In this document: piece by piece, positions 9,096-17,294 of the stretch
Layout of the letters: every line of letters starts with the position of its first letter
Position numbering within the stretch: the first letter of the stretch is position 1
Assembly: GCA_017303895.1 (NCBI GenBank)
Contig: JAFLBF010000001.1
Span: 722,035-786,034 of the forward strand
Origin: Bacteroidota bacterium
Lineage (GTDB): Bacteria; Bacteroidota; Bacteroidia; 2-12-FULL-35-15
Reading direction: 5' to 3'
Length of the DNA stretch: 64,000 nucleotides
The notes under the pieces: generated by a model
The model's input: the letters and a program-made list of their open reading frames with translations, nothing else
Told to the model about the DNA's origin: nothing
Database searches by the model: none
Position numbers and translations under genes: made by a program

Positions 9096-9926
9096 TTAAT
9101 CTACCATTTCTGCAACTTCTTCCAACACGGCATCATAGAATTCAGAGTAAGCATCCACATATTCATCCATATTTTTATACTCTAAATATGGTTTGCCTGA
9201 CTTTTTAATGTATTTCTCGATATCGCTATTGATCTTCGGACTGCCTTTTACAACAGCATCAGCCCAATCAATAATGGCTTTATTTACGTTTACAAAGGTA
9301 GGATTTTTCAATAACTCTACATCAGATTTTTCAATGCCTTCAAAAGAAACTTTTTTAGCAAAATCCTTGTGTAAAGCACCCGGGAATTCATCGTCATATA
9401 CTGAGTAAACGATCTTAGTATCAGCGAATAATGGATTATCTTTGAATGATTTTTTCAAATATAAAGCCATCAAGCCTGTCATCCAGCCGTGTAAATGAAC
9501 TACATCCGGAGCCCAGCCTAATTTTTTAACGGTTTCAATTACCCCGCGGCAAAAGAAGATAGAACGCTCATCGTTATCAGGGAAATGCGCCCCCTTTTTA
9601 TCGGTAAGTGTGTGCTTGCGCTCAAAATACTCTTGATTATCAATGAAATACACCTGCATGCGCGCTGCCTGTATAGATGCTACTTTAATGATCAATGGAT
9701 GATCGGTATCATCAATGATCAAATTCATCCCCGAAAGGCGGATGACTTCATGAAGCTGATTACGTCTTTCGTTGATACAACCGAATTTTGGCATAAAAAG
9801 ACGAATCTCTTTGCCTCGTTCTTGAATGCCTTGTGGTAGGTGTCTACCGATAAGGCCCATTGGTGTTTCATCTAAATAAGGGGTAACTTCTTGGGATACA
9901 AACAGAACTCTTGCTTTCTTCTTCAT
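9096..9926 (-). CDS. Stand-alone glycogen/starch synthase N-terminal domain protein (GT5-like)
   Basis: A 276-residue protein like only the N-terminal Rossmann half of glycogen synthase (GT5). It keeps ARVLFVSQEVTPYL, a degenerate form of the ADP-glucose-binding start, and the DVVHLHGWMTGLMALYLK segment typical of GlgA (DxxHxHDW..). The C-terminal domain that completes the nucleotide-sugar site (KxGL and PSRFEPCG motifs) is absent. The usual KxGGL of GlgA is replaced by DETPMGL. A full synthase reaction is therefore doubtful; a regulatory or scaffold role, or partnership with another chain, is possible. It is the first gene of the operon with DUF4270 and glmS. Confidence 0.82.
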   Translation of the reverse strand: MKKKARVLFVSQEVTPYLDETPMGLIGRHLPQGIQERGKEIRLFMPKFGCINERRNQLHEVIRLSGMNLIIDDTDHPLIIKVASIQAARMQVYFIDNQEYFERKHTLTDKKGAHFPDNDERSIFFCRGVIETVKKLGWAPDVVHLHGWMTGLMALYLKKSFKDNPLFADTKIVYSVYDDEFPGALHKDFAKKVSFEGIEKSDVELLKNPTFVNVNKAIIDWADAVVKGSPKINSDIEKYIKKSGKPYLEYKNMDEYVDAYSEFYDAVLEEVAEMVD

Positions 9927-9960
9927 GCGTTCGAATTAAGGTTAGTTTTAAAAAAGTACA

Positions 9961-9992
9961 CAAAAGTAAGCAAAAATTTTCTGAATTTCAAA
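9961..9992 (-). promoter_or_regulatory. Promoter of the GT5-like/DUF4270/glmS operon
   Basis: On the minus strand TTTG (9989-9992), a 20-nt spacer and TACTTTTG (9961-9968) form a textbook Bacteroidota promoter, 34 nt before the ATG at 9926. Confidence 0.75.
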
Positions 9993-10002
9993 GTTTTAAC
10001 GT

Positions 10003-10010
10003 TAGATTTG
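10003..10010 (+). promoter_or_regulatory. -7 element TAGATTTG for panC
   Basis: An exact TAnnTTTG box on the plus strand 68 nt before the panC ATG at 10079. It lies back-to-back with the minus-strand promoter at 9961-9992. No clear -33 element. Confidence 0.5.
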
Positions 10011-10078
10011 CCCTCTTTTATCGAAAAAAAAGCGCTGTTAATATTGATTTTGTTAGTTTTCAACAAATTTTGCCAAGT

Positions 10079-10966
10079 ATGATTATTCATAACCGCATAC
10101 AAGAACTCAAAAAGCAGTTAAATATTGCCAAAAGCAATGGGAAAACCATTGGTTTTGTACCAACCATGGGTGCTTTGCATGCCGGACATATTGAATTGGT
10201 AAAACGCAGTAAGCTTGAAAACGACATTACCGTATGCAGCATTTTCGTGAATCCTACCCAATTTAACGACCTGAGTGATCTGGAAAAGTACCCTCGTACT
10301 CTTGAAAAGGATAGTCAGTTATTGGAAGCTGTGAATTGCGACTTTGTATTTGCGCCCGAAGTAACAGAAATGTACACCGAGCAGGAGCTGGAATTAAAAC
10401 GCCAGCATATAGAAGATAAAAGCTGGACCAATGGCCTAACGGTTGATTTTGGAATATTGGACAAAGTAATGGAAGGGGCACATCGTCCGGGACATTTTAA
10501 TGGTGTAGCACAAGTGGTAAGTAAGCTGTTTAGAATTGTGGAGCCTGATAAAGCCTATTTCGGACAAAAAGATTTTCAGCAATTGGCTATTATAAGGAGC
10601 ATGACCGCCCAATTAAAAATACCGATTGAAATTATTGGTTGCCCGATTGTACGTGAAACCGATGGATTGGCCATGAGCTCACGCAATGTTCGATTAACTG
10701 AAAAAGAAAGAGCAGTTGCGCCTTTGATCTATAAAACATTAAGTGCAGTAAAAGAAAATGCAGATACATTACCGGTAAGCGCTTTAAAGAGTATGGCCAT
10801 GGAAATGATTGCGCAAGAACCTTTGATGCAATTGGAATACTTTGAAATTTCGGATGCGGCTACTTTAGCTCCTATTGATTCTTTAACACAAAGCAAAAGC
10901 GCAGTAGCTTGTATTGCGCTGAAATTGGGAGCAGTGAGGCTGATTGATAATGTACTTTTAAAATAA
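10079..10966 (+). CDS. panC: Pantothenate synthetase
   Basis: Condenses pantoate with beta-alanine using ATP, the last step to pantothenate and coenzyme A. The protein is 295 residues with the HIGH-type motif PTMGALHAGHIELV at about 24-37, FVNPTQF, the MEGAHRPGHFNGVAQVV pantoate-binding segment, GQKDFQQL and the second ATP motif GLAMSSRN. I start at the ATG at 10079 (MIIHNRIQEL); the open frame continues upstream to 9911 but that part is intergenic and holds the promoter. It is divergent from the GT5-like operon. Confidence 0.97.
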   Translation: MIIHNRIQELKKQLNIAKSNGKTIGFVPTMGALHAGHIELVKRSKLENDITVCSIFVNPTQFNDLSDLEKYPRTLEKDSQLLEAVNCDFVFAPEVTEMYTEQELELKRQHIEDKSWTNGLTVDFGILDKVMEGAHRPGHFNGVAQVVSKLFRIVEPDKAYFGQKDFQQLAIIRSMTAQLKIPIEIIGCPIVRETDGLAMSSRNVRLTEKERAVAPLIYKTLSAVKENADTLPVSALKSMAMEMIAQEPLMQLEYFEISDAATLAPIDSLTQSKSAVACIALKLGAVRLIDNVLLK

Positions 10967-10974
10967 AACTCTTT

Positions 10975-11973
10975 TTAATTCACAGCCCCCTCTTGCTGTA
11001 ATTTTAGATCCATCGACTTAATAGCATCAAAGCTAAGTCTTTTGGGATATTTTCTTTCCATAGAACGAAGATCAACTACCTTATAACCCAAACCATCATC
11101 GGGCGAAAGATTGTCGTGATCGTAAACGCCTATGCCGATAGAATCATTTTTGTAATAATGATATAAAATGAATGTGTCATTGCCTTCGTATCGATCCGTT
11201 GATTTTTGATAAGGTGTTTGAGCATAGATCATATCTGTAGGATAAAAAACCGACCAGTAAATATCCGGATAACTGCTGTTCCAAATGGTATTGTCCATTC
11301 CAGCCGGACTAAAAATGGAATCGTTTCGCAGTTGTAGCCCATATCCATATAATCTGCTTTTATAGATCTTTGGAATATTTAATTCGAAGGAGATCTCAGT
11401 TGCAAAAAGTTGTTTAGGATCATATAACTTCAAGTATTTATAGGTGCTATCGGTCTTTAATCGTAATTCATCCATAAATAATGTTTGATATACTTTCAGC
11501 GTAAACTTTTGTTTACCACTCTTGATATGATGAAATGCATAATAAGGCAATTTAAAGCTGAATAAACTACCCCCCGACAGATCGATCGTGTCGGTTGTTA
11601 ATCTGAGATCTTTTTTATTTTCAGTTGTGTCATTTGTCCATCGTAGCGTGCTTTTGAATGAACAATAGTCCGACTTAATGATTTGTCCATTATACAAAAA
11701 TTCTAAATTAAAAGCAGTATGAGTGAGTGTATCCTTGTATTCATCGTTTATTGGGAAAGGAATCTTATCAGCATTTTTGATAATTAAATTAATAAGTAAA
11801 ACATTGTTTATCGAATCGAGCGTAAGTGATGCAAATTGATCATTAAATGCAGCCGTTTTGCTTATTTGTGCGTAAGGGACAGGTGTGGCTGTTTTAATAT
11901 CGTAATTGCGCTCTCTTATGCAGGAAGAAAGTAAAATGATGGAGAAGAGTAGAGCAACGGAATGAAGTTTCAT
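10975..11973 (-). CDS. Hypothetical lipoprotein with a C2-like C-terminal segment
   Basis: A 332-residue lipoprotein with lipobox LLSSC at about residues 14-18. Most of it is unfamiliar and beta-rich. Near the C-terminus (about 285-305) the segment IGVYDHDNLSPDDGLGYKVV has the pattern of a C2-type calcium-binding loop (V.D.D...DD.iG). A membrane- or calcium-associated role is inference from that one motif. It converges on panC with 8 nt between stops and lies downstream of the sdh terminator, so it probably has its own promoter (TACCTTTA at 11982-11989 on the minus strand is one base off the consensus). Confidence 0.75.
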   Translation of the reverse strand: MKLHSVALLFSIILLSSCIRERNYDIKTATPVPYAQISKTAAFNDQFASLTLDSINNVLLINLIIKNADKIPFPINDEYKDTLTHTAFNLEFLYNGQIIKSDYCSFKSTLRWTNDTTENKKDLRLTTDTIDLSGGSLFSFKLPYYAFHHIKSGKQKFTLKVYQTLFMDELRLKTDSTYKYLKLYDPKQLFATEISFELNIPKIYKSRLYGYGLQLRNDSIFSPAGMDNTIWNSSYPDIYWSVFYPTDMIYAQTPYQKSTDRYEGNDTFILYHYYKNDSIGIGVYDHDNLSPDDGLGYKVVDLRSMERKYPKRLSFDAIKSMDLKLQQEGAVN

Positions 11974-11994
11974 TGAATAAAGGTAATAAAAACA

Positions 11995-12023
11995 AAACAG
12001 CCAATCATTTCGATTGGCTGTTT
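11995..12023 (-). terminator. Terminator of sdhCAB
   Basis: A perfect 12-bp stem, AAACAGCCAATC (11995-12006) with GATTGGCTGTTT (12012-12023), loop of 5 nt. On the minus strand it is followed by a T-rich tract. It lies 21 nt after the sdhB stop. Confidence 0.88.
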
Positions 12024-12044
12024 CAATATGATTTAGAATAAAAA

Positions 12045-12803
12045 TTATTCTTTAATGTTTGCCATAAAGAACTCACGGTTCATACGAGCAATGTTCTCTA
12101 AAGAGATTCCTTTCGGACATTCTACTTCGCAAGCACCAGTATTGGTACAGTTACCAAATCCTTCTTCATCCATTTGAGCAACCATGTTTTTAGCACGGGA
12201 TGTTCTTTCAACCTGACCTTGAGGTAATAACGCCAATTGAGAGATCTTTGCAGAAACGAATAGCATAGCAGAAGAGTTTTTACAAGTAGCTACACAAGCA
12301 CCACAACCAATACATGCTGCAGCTTCAAAAGCAGCATCTGCATCCGGTTTAGGAATTGGTAAACAGTTTGCATCTTGAGCATTTCCGGTATTTACTGAAA
12401 TAAATCCTCCTTTAGAGATAATACGGTCAAATGCACTTCTATCTACTGTTAAATCTTTAATCACAGGGAACGCAGCAGCTCTCCATGGCTCCACAACGAT
12501 TGTATCACCATCTTTGAACGAACGCATGTGTAACTGGCAAGTTGTAATTGCTGATTTTGGTCCGTGTGCACGTCCGTTGATGTACATGCTACACATACCG
12601 CAGATACCTTCGCGACAATCGTGATCGAAAGCGATAGGTTCTTCACCTTTATTGATTAATTGCTCGTTCAACACGTCAAACATTTCAAGGAACGACATGT
12701 CAGGTGAAATGTCCGTTACTTTGTATGTTTCTAATTTACCGGTTGCTTTCGTGTTTTTTTGACGCCAAACTTTTAGCGTTAAATTCATATTTCCGTGACT
12801 CAT
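12045..12803 (-). CDS. sdhB: Succinate dehydrogenase/fumarate reductase iron-sulfur subunit
   Basis: Carries electrons from the flavin of SdhA to the membrane anchor. The 252 residues show the [2Fe-2S] ligands in [16 protein letters not shown] and CQLH, then [11 protein letters not shown] for the [4Fe-4S] cluster and [15 protein letters not shown] for the [3Fe-4S] cluster. The length and the two-domain layout fit the type B enzymes (quinol:fumarate reductase family with a single anchor). It is the third gene of sdhCAB, 12 nt after sdhA. Confidence 0.97.
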   Translation of the reverse strand: MSHGNMNLTLKVWRQKNTKATGKLETYKVTDISPDMSFLEMFDVLNEQLINKGEEPIAFDHDCREGICGMCSMYINGRAHGPKSAITTCQLHMRSFKDGDTIVVEPWRAAAFPVIKDLTVDRSAFDRIISKGGFISVNTGNAQDANCLPIPKPDADAAFEAAACIGCGACVATCKNSSAMLFVSAKISQLALLPQGQVERTSRAKNMVAQMDEEGFGNCTNTGACEVECPKGISLENIARMNREFFMANIKE

Positions 12804-12815
12804 ATTGTTTAGAGT

Positions 12816-14831
12816 TTATTTGTAACTTCTTTGTGATACTTTGATCACATCATATTTTAATTCTTCTTTGTGTAATTCAAATGAATTTGGTCCTTTGAAC
12901 TCCCATGCTGCAACATACATGAAGTTAGCGTCATCACGCTTTGCTTCACCTTGTTGTTCTCCTTCAGTTTCTTGTGATTCTTCACGGAAGTGACCACCAC
13001 AAGATTCTCTACGGTGTAATGCATCTTGACACATTAATTCTCCAAGTTCAAGGAAATCAGCAACACGACCTGCTTTCTCTAATTCAGGATTGAACTCATC
13101 AGCAGAACCCGGCACACGTACATCTGACCAGAATTCTTTTTGTAATTGTTGAATTTCTGTGATCGCTTGTTTTAAACCAGACTCGTTACGAGCCATACCG
13201 CATTTATCCCACATGATCTTTCCTAAACGTTTGTGGAAATGATCCACCGATTTAGTTCCTTTGATCGCAAAGAATTTATTGATCTGCTCTCTTACTTTGT
13301 TTTCTGCTTCTTCAAAGGCAGGGTGTGAAGTAGGAATTGCTTTTGTTCTAATTTCGTTTGACAAGTATGCTCCAATTGTGTATGGAATAACAAAGTATCC
13401 ATCAGCTAATCCTTGCATCAATGCCGATGCACCTAAACGGTTCGCGCCATGATCAGAGAAGTTGGCCTCTCCTAATGCGTATAAACCCGGGACAGTTGTC
13501 ATTAAGTTGTAATCCACCCATAATCCACCCATTGTGTAGTGAACAGCAGGGTAGATCATCATCGGTACTTCATACGGATCTTCACCTGTGATCTGTTTGT
13601 ACATATCAAACAAGTTACCGTATTTCTCTTTTACAACTTCTTTTCCTAATTCGTGTAATTGTTTTTCTGTTGGATTGGTAATGCCTTTTTTAATAGCCTC
13701 TTGCTTACCATATTTGTATTTCATATTGGAAGCAAAATCTAAATAAACCGCTTCACCGGTTTTGTTAACACCAAATCCGGCATCGCATCTTTCTTTTGCA
13801 GCACGTGATGCAACATCACGTGGAACTAAGTTGCCAAATGCAGGGTAACGTCTTTCCAAGTAATAATCTCTATCTTCTTCAGCAATGTCATTTGCTTTTT
13901 TCTTTCCTGCTCTGATCGCTTCTGCATCCTCTTTCTTTTTAGGAACCCAGATACGTCCATCGTTACGTAAAGACTCACTCATCAAGGTTAATTTTGATTG
14001 GTGATCTCCTGAAACAGGGATACAAGTAGGGTGAATTTGAGTATAGCAAGGGTTTCCGAAGAATGCTCCTTTTTTATGTGCTTTCCATGCTGCTGTTACG
14101 TTACTTCCCATCGCATTGGTTGATAAGAAGAATACGTTACCGTAACCACCTGTACATAATAAAACAGCATGACCGAAGTGACGTTCTAATTTACCTGATA
14201 CAAGGTCACGTGCAATGATTCCACGTGCTTTGCCATCAATCGTAACAACTTCTAGCATCTCATGACGGGAAAGCATTTCTACATTTCCTAAACCAACCTG
14301 ACGTTGTAAAGCGCTATATGCTCCTAATAATAATTGCTGACCGGTTTGTCCTGCAGCATAGAATGTACGTTGAACTTGTGTACCACCGAATGAACGGTTA
14401 CTCAACATCCCGCCATATTCACGAGCTAAAGGAACACCTTGAGCAACACACTGATCGATAATATTCGCGCTTACTTCAGCTAAACGGTAAACGTTCGCTT
14501 CGCGTGCACGGTAGTCACCTCCTTTAATTGTATCATAGAACAAACGATACGTGCTGTCACCATCGTTTTGATAGTTCTTAGCAGCATTGATACCACCTTG
14601 AGCAGCAATAGAGTGCGCTCTACGAGCTGAATCTTGGAAACAAAGTACTTTTACTTTGTAACCCATTTCTGCTAATGAGGATGCAGCAGATGCTCCTGCT
14701 AAACCTGATCCTACAACAATTATTTCTAAACTACGTTTGTTTGCCGGATTTACTAAAGCTATTGTAGAACGATATTTCGTCCACTTTTGCTCTAAATCTC
14801 CTTCAGGAATTTTACTATCTAATTTTGACAT
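12816..14831 (-). CDS. sdhA: Succinate dehydrogenase/fumarate reductase flavoprotein subunit
   Basis: The catalytic subunit that interconverts succinate and fumarate with covalent FAD. In 671 residues it shows the dinucleotide motif [14 protein letters not shown] at about 41-54, the FAD-linking histidine in [14 protein letters not shown], the active-site segment [11 protein letters not shown] and [18 protein letters not shown] near the C-terminal FAD site. The long C-terminal region ([10 protein letters not shown]) is typical of the Bacteroidota/epsilonproteobacterial type B form. Its length is typical for that group and longer than E. coli SdhA. Confidence 0.97.
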   Translation of the reverse strand: MSKLDSKIPEGDLEQKWTKYRSTIALVNPANKRSLEIIVVGSGLAGASAASSLAEMGYKVKVLCFQDSARRAHSIAAQGGINAAKNYQNDGDSTYRLFYDTIKGGDYRAREANVYRLAEVSANIIDQCVAQGVPLAREYGGMLSNRSFGGTQVQRTFYAAGQTGQQLLLGAYSALQRQVGLGNVEMLSRHEMLEVVTIDGKARGIIARDLVSGKLERHFGHAVLLCTGGYGNVFFLSTNAMGSNVTAAWKAHKKGAFFGNPCYTQIHPTCIPVSGDHQSKLTLMSESLRNDGRIWVPKKKEDAEAIRAGKKKANDIAEEDRDYYLERRYPAFGNLVPRDVASRAAKERCDAGFGVNKTGEAVYLDFASNMKYKYGKQEAIKKGITNPTEKQLHELGKEVVKEKYGNLFDMYKQITGEDPYEVPMMIYPAVHYTMGGLWVDYNLMTTVPGLYALGEANFSDHGANRLGASALMQGLADGYFVIPYTIGAYLSNEIRTKAIPTSHPAFEEAENKVREQINKFFAIKGTKSVDHFHKRLGKIMWDKCGMARNESGLKQAITEIQQLQKEFWSDVRVPGSADEFNPELEKAGRVADFLELGELMCQDALHRRESCGGHFREESQETEGEQQGEAKRDDANFMYVAAWEFKGPNSFELHKEELKYDVIKVSQRSYK

Positions 14832-14857
14832 ATCTTAAAGATTCTATTATTCGAAAA

Positions 14858-15529
14858 TTATTTTATTAAACCAAGGAACATTGTGATAGGCATAGAAGCA
14901 AATAACAATGTAATGATGATCGAGAACCAAAAACCAAATGATTTGATCATTGGAGTGTATTTTTTATGATTCAATCCTAATGATTGGAATGCTGATTGGA
15001 AACCATGTAATAAGTGGTAACCTAAGCTGATCACACCCACCATGTAAACCCCTACAAAATACCATTTAGAGAAAACTTCTTTTAAGCCGGCAAAAGTATC
15101 ATGTTCCATATCATTGAACACAGCTTGTTTTGTTGGTACCCAGAAGTTAGCCAAGTGCACAACTAAGAATAATAATAACAATGATCCAAGGATCCCCATT
15201 GAACGGGAATACCATTTACTGCTAACATTTCCGGCAGGAACGGCATATTTCACCGGACGCGCTTTGTTGTTTTGCATGGTAAGCATTAAGGCCTGTACAG
15301 CATGTAGGATCAAACCGATAAACAGACCGATCTCCACCACTCTGATAACAGGGTTGTGCGCCATAAAATGTGCTGCTGCATTGAACGTTGCACCACCATC
15401 ATTGAAATAGATACAAGCATTGATGGATACGTGAACAATTAAGAAGGAAACCAAAAACAGACCTGTTAAGCCCATTAATAATTTTTTTCCTAGTGATGAT
15501 TGAAGAAATTTTCCTGATGTAGTACTCAT
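14858..15529 (-). CDS. sdhC: Succinate dehydrogenase cytochrome b subunit
   Basis: The single membrane anchor of a type B succinate:quinone oxidoreductase. The 223 residues hold five hydrophobic helices with histidines placed for two haem b groups (FLIVHVSIN, AAHFMAHNP, LILHAVQAL, LLFLVVHLANFW and LGYHLLHGFQSAFQ). It starts with MSTTSGKFLQSSLGKKLLMGLTG, a familiar Bacteroidota start. It is the first gene of sdhCAB and lies 43 nt downstream of a good promoter. No separate SdhD is needed in this type and none is found. Confidence 0.95.
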   Translation of the reverse strand: MSTTSGKFLQSSLGKKLLMGLTGLFLVSFLIVHVSINACIYFNDGGATFNAAAHFMAHNPVIRVVEIGLFIGLILHAVQALMLTMQNNKARPVKYAVPAGNVSSKWYSRSMGILGSLLLLFLVVHLANFWVPTKQAVFNDMEHDTFAGLKEVFSKWYFVGVYMVGVISLGYHLLHGFQSAFQSLGLNHKKYTPMIKSFGFWFSIIITLLFASMPITMFLGLIK

Positions 15530-15572
15530 AATTTTAAATATATGTTTTGACCGGATTTTACAAATTGTGCGA

Positions 15573-15603
15573 CAAATGTATAATTCAAAATGATTTTTAT
15601 CAA
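15573..15603 (-). promoter_or_regulatory. Promoter of sdhCAB
   Basis: On the minus strand TTG (15601-15603), a 20-nt spacer and TACATTTG (15573-15580) precede the sdhC ATG (15529) by 43 nt. Confidence 0.7.
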
Positions 15604-15775
15604 GTAATTAAGGGTTTCATTTGTTTTTATAAAACAGATGAGCTTAAAAAAGGTTTATTTTGCTGCTGGAGAGGGGTAATTTATAATCATTTTAAATAAG
15701 AAAAAGCTTTCCTTTCTTTTGCTTTTTTATTCCGATATTATTTACAAACTTTGGGCTTTACAAAAACATCCGAAA

Positions 15776-17065
15776 ATGAAATATTCTGCAATCGATCCAA
15801 ACTTATTTATTGAAAACCGCAAACGATTTGCTGCCAGCTTAAAACCAAATTCTATCGCTTTATTTGTAAGTAACGATATTCTTCCAACCAATGCGGATGG
15901 ATCGATGGGTTTTGTTCAAAATTCCGACCTTTTTTATCTAACTGGGGTTGATCAGGAAGAAACCATTTTGTTGATCTATCCGGATGCCAAAAATGGCGCA
16001 CACAAAGAGGTGTTGTTTGTTCGTGAGACCAATGAAACGATCGCGATCTGGGAAGGTGCAAAACTTACGAAAGAACAAGCTACAGCAACTTCAGGTATTA
16101 AAACAGTATTGTGGAATCAGGGCTTTGAAGCATTTTTGAAAACAGTGATCTTTCAGGCAGAGCATGTATATTTGAATAGCAATGAACACACCCGCAGATA
16201 TATTGATACCGAAACGGCTGAAATGCGTTTCAATAAAAATATCATGGGAAAATACCCATTACACAAGGTGGAACGCTCAGCTCCTATCATGCATAAATTG
16301 CGTGCGATCAAATCTAAATACGAAGTGGATCTGATCCAGCAAGCATGTGATATTACTGAGAAAGGCTTTCGTAGATTACTAGGTTTTATCAAACCGGGTG
16401 TGATGGAGTATGAAATAGAGGCCGAATTGGTGCATGAATTTGTTCGTAACCGCTCACGCGGATTTGCTTATGGACCTATTATTGCTTCGGGCGGAAATGC
16501 TTGTGTATTACATTATGTAGATAACAACAAAGAATGTAAAGCAGGTGATGTGATCTTATTAGATGTTGCTGCTGAGTACGCGAACTATGCAAGCGATTTA
16601 ACACGTTGTGTTCCTGTAAGCGGAAAATTTACTCATCGTCAAAAAGAAGTGTACAATGCAGTTTTAAGAGTGATGCGTGCGGCTACAAAAATGCTTGTAG
16701 TAGGAAATACAATCCCTGAATACCATAAAGCTGTTGGTCATTTAATGGAAAGAGAATTGGTGGATCTGGGCTTGATCACAATGGATGATATTAAAAATCA
16801 AAATCCGGATTGGCCGGCTTATAAAAAATATTTTATGCACGGCACATCACACTTCTTAGGTTTAGATGTGCATGATGTAGGTGATTTTAATCGTCCTTTA
16901 GAAGAAGGAATGGTATTCACCTGTGAGCCGGGGATCTATATTCCGCAAGAGAATTTAGGTATCCGTATCGAGAATGATATTCTCGTTACCAAAAACGGAC
17001 CGGTTGATCTGATGAAAAATATCCCAATTGAAGCAGAGGAAATAGAAGCTTTGATGGCGAAATAA
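15776..17065 (+). CDS. pepP: Xaa-Pro aminopeptidase (aminopeptidase P)
   Basis: Metallopeptidase that removes an N-terminal residue preceding proline. The 429 residues contain the creatinase-like N-domain (NSDLFYLTGVDQEET at about 48-62) and a pita-bread catalytic domain. All five metal ligands are visible: Asp in LLDVAAEY, Asp in YASDLTR, His in HGTSHFLGLDVHDVG, Glu in CEPGIYI and Glu in RIENDILV. I start at the ATG at 15776 (MKYSAIDPNLF); the open frame upstream to 15719 adds a poor N-terminus. It is a single gene ending in a strong terminator. Confidence 0.95.
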   Translation: MKYSAIDPNLFIENRKRFAASLKPNSIALFVSNDILPTNADGSMGFVQNSDLFYLTGVDQEETILLIYPDAKNGAHKEVLFVRETNETIAIWEGAKLTKEQATATSGIKTVLWNQGFEAFLKTVIFQAEHVYLNSNEHTRRYIDTETAEMRFNKNIMGKYPLHKVERSAPIMHKLRAIKSKYEVDLIQQACDITEKGFRRLLGFIKPGVMEYEIEAELVHEFVRNRSRGFAYGPIIASGGNACVLHYVDNNKECKAGDVILLDVAAEYANYASDLTRCVPVSGKFTHRQKEVYNAVLRVMRAATKMLVVGNTIPEYHKAVGHLMERELVDLGLITMDDIKNQNPDWPAYKKYFMHGTSHFLGLDVHDVGDFNRPLEEGMVFTCEPGIYIPQENLGIRIENDILVTKNGPVDLMKNIPIEAEEIEALMAK

Positions 17066-17088
17066 AAATTACTGAACTTTTAATTTTT

Positions 17089-17125
17089 GAACTCGTACAA
17101 CACTGCATGTACGAGTTCTTTTTTT
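17089..17125 (+). terminator. Terminator of pepP
   Basis: GAACTCGTACA (17089-17099) pairs perfectly with TGTACGAGTTC (17108-17118), followed by a run of seven T. Confidence 0.92.
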
Positions 17126-17248
17126 GTTTAGAGATGTAGTTTTTAAAACCTCTCTTTCTCAATAAAATCGGTCGTTCCGAATAAAATATTGTTTTTAGAC
17201 ATGTATACAATTGCAGAAAATTGTTTTCCCCTGCATGTTTTCTAACAG

Positions 17249-17256
17249 TACATTTG
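17249..17256 (+). promoter_or_regulatory. -7 element TACATTTG for the secreted propeller protein
   Basis: An exact TAnnTTTG box 38 nt before the ATG at 17295. Confidence 0.5.
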
Positions 17257-17294
17257 AACAAAATCATCCCCTTCATTTTTTAATTTATAACACT

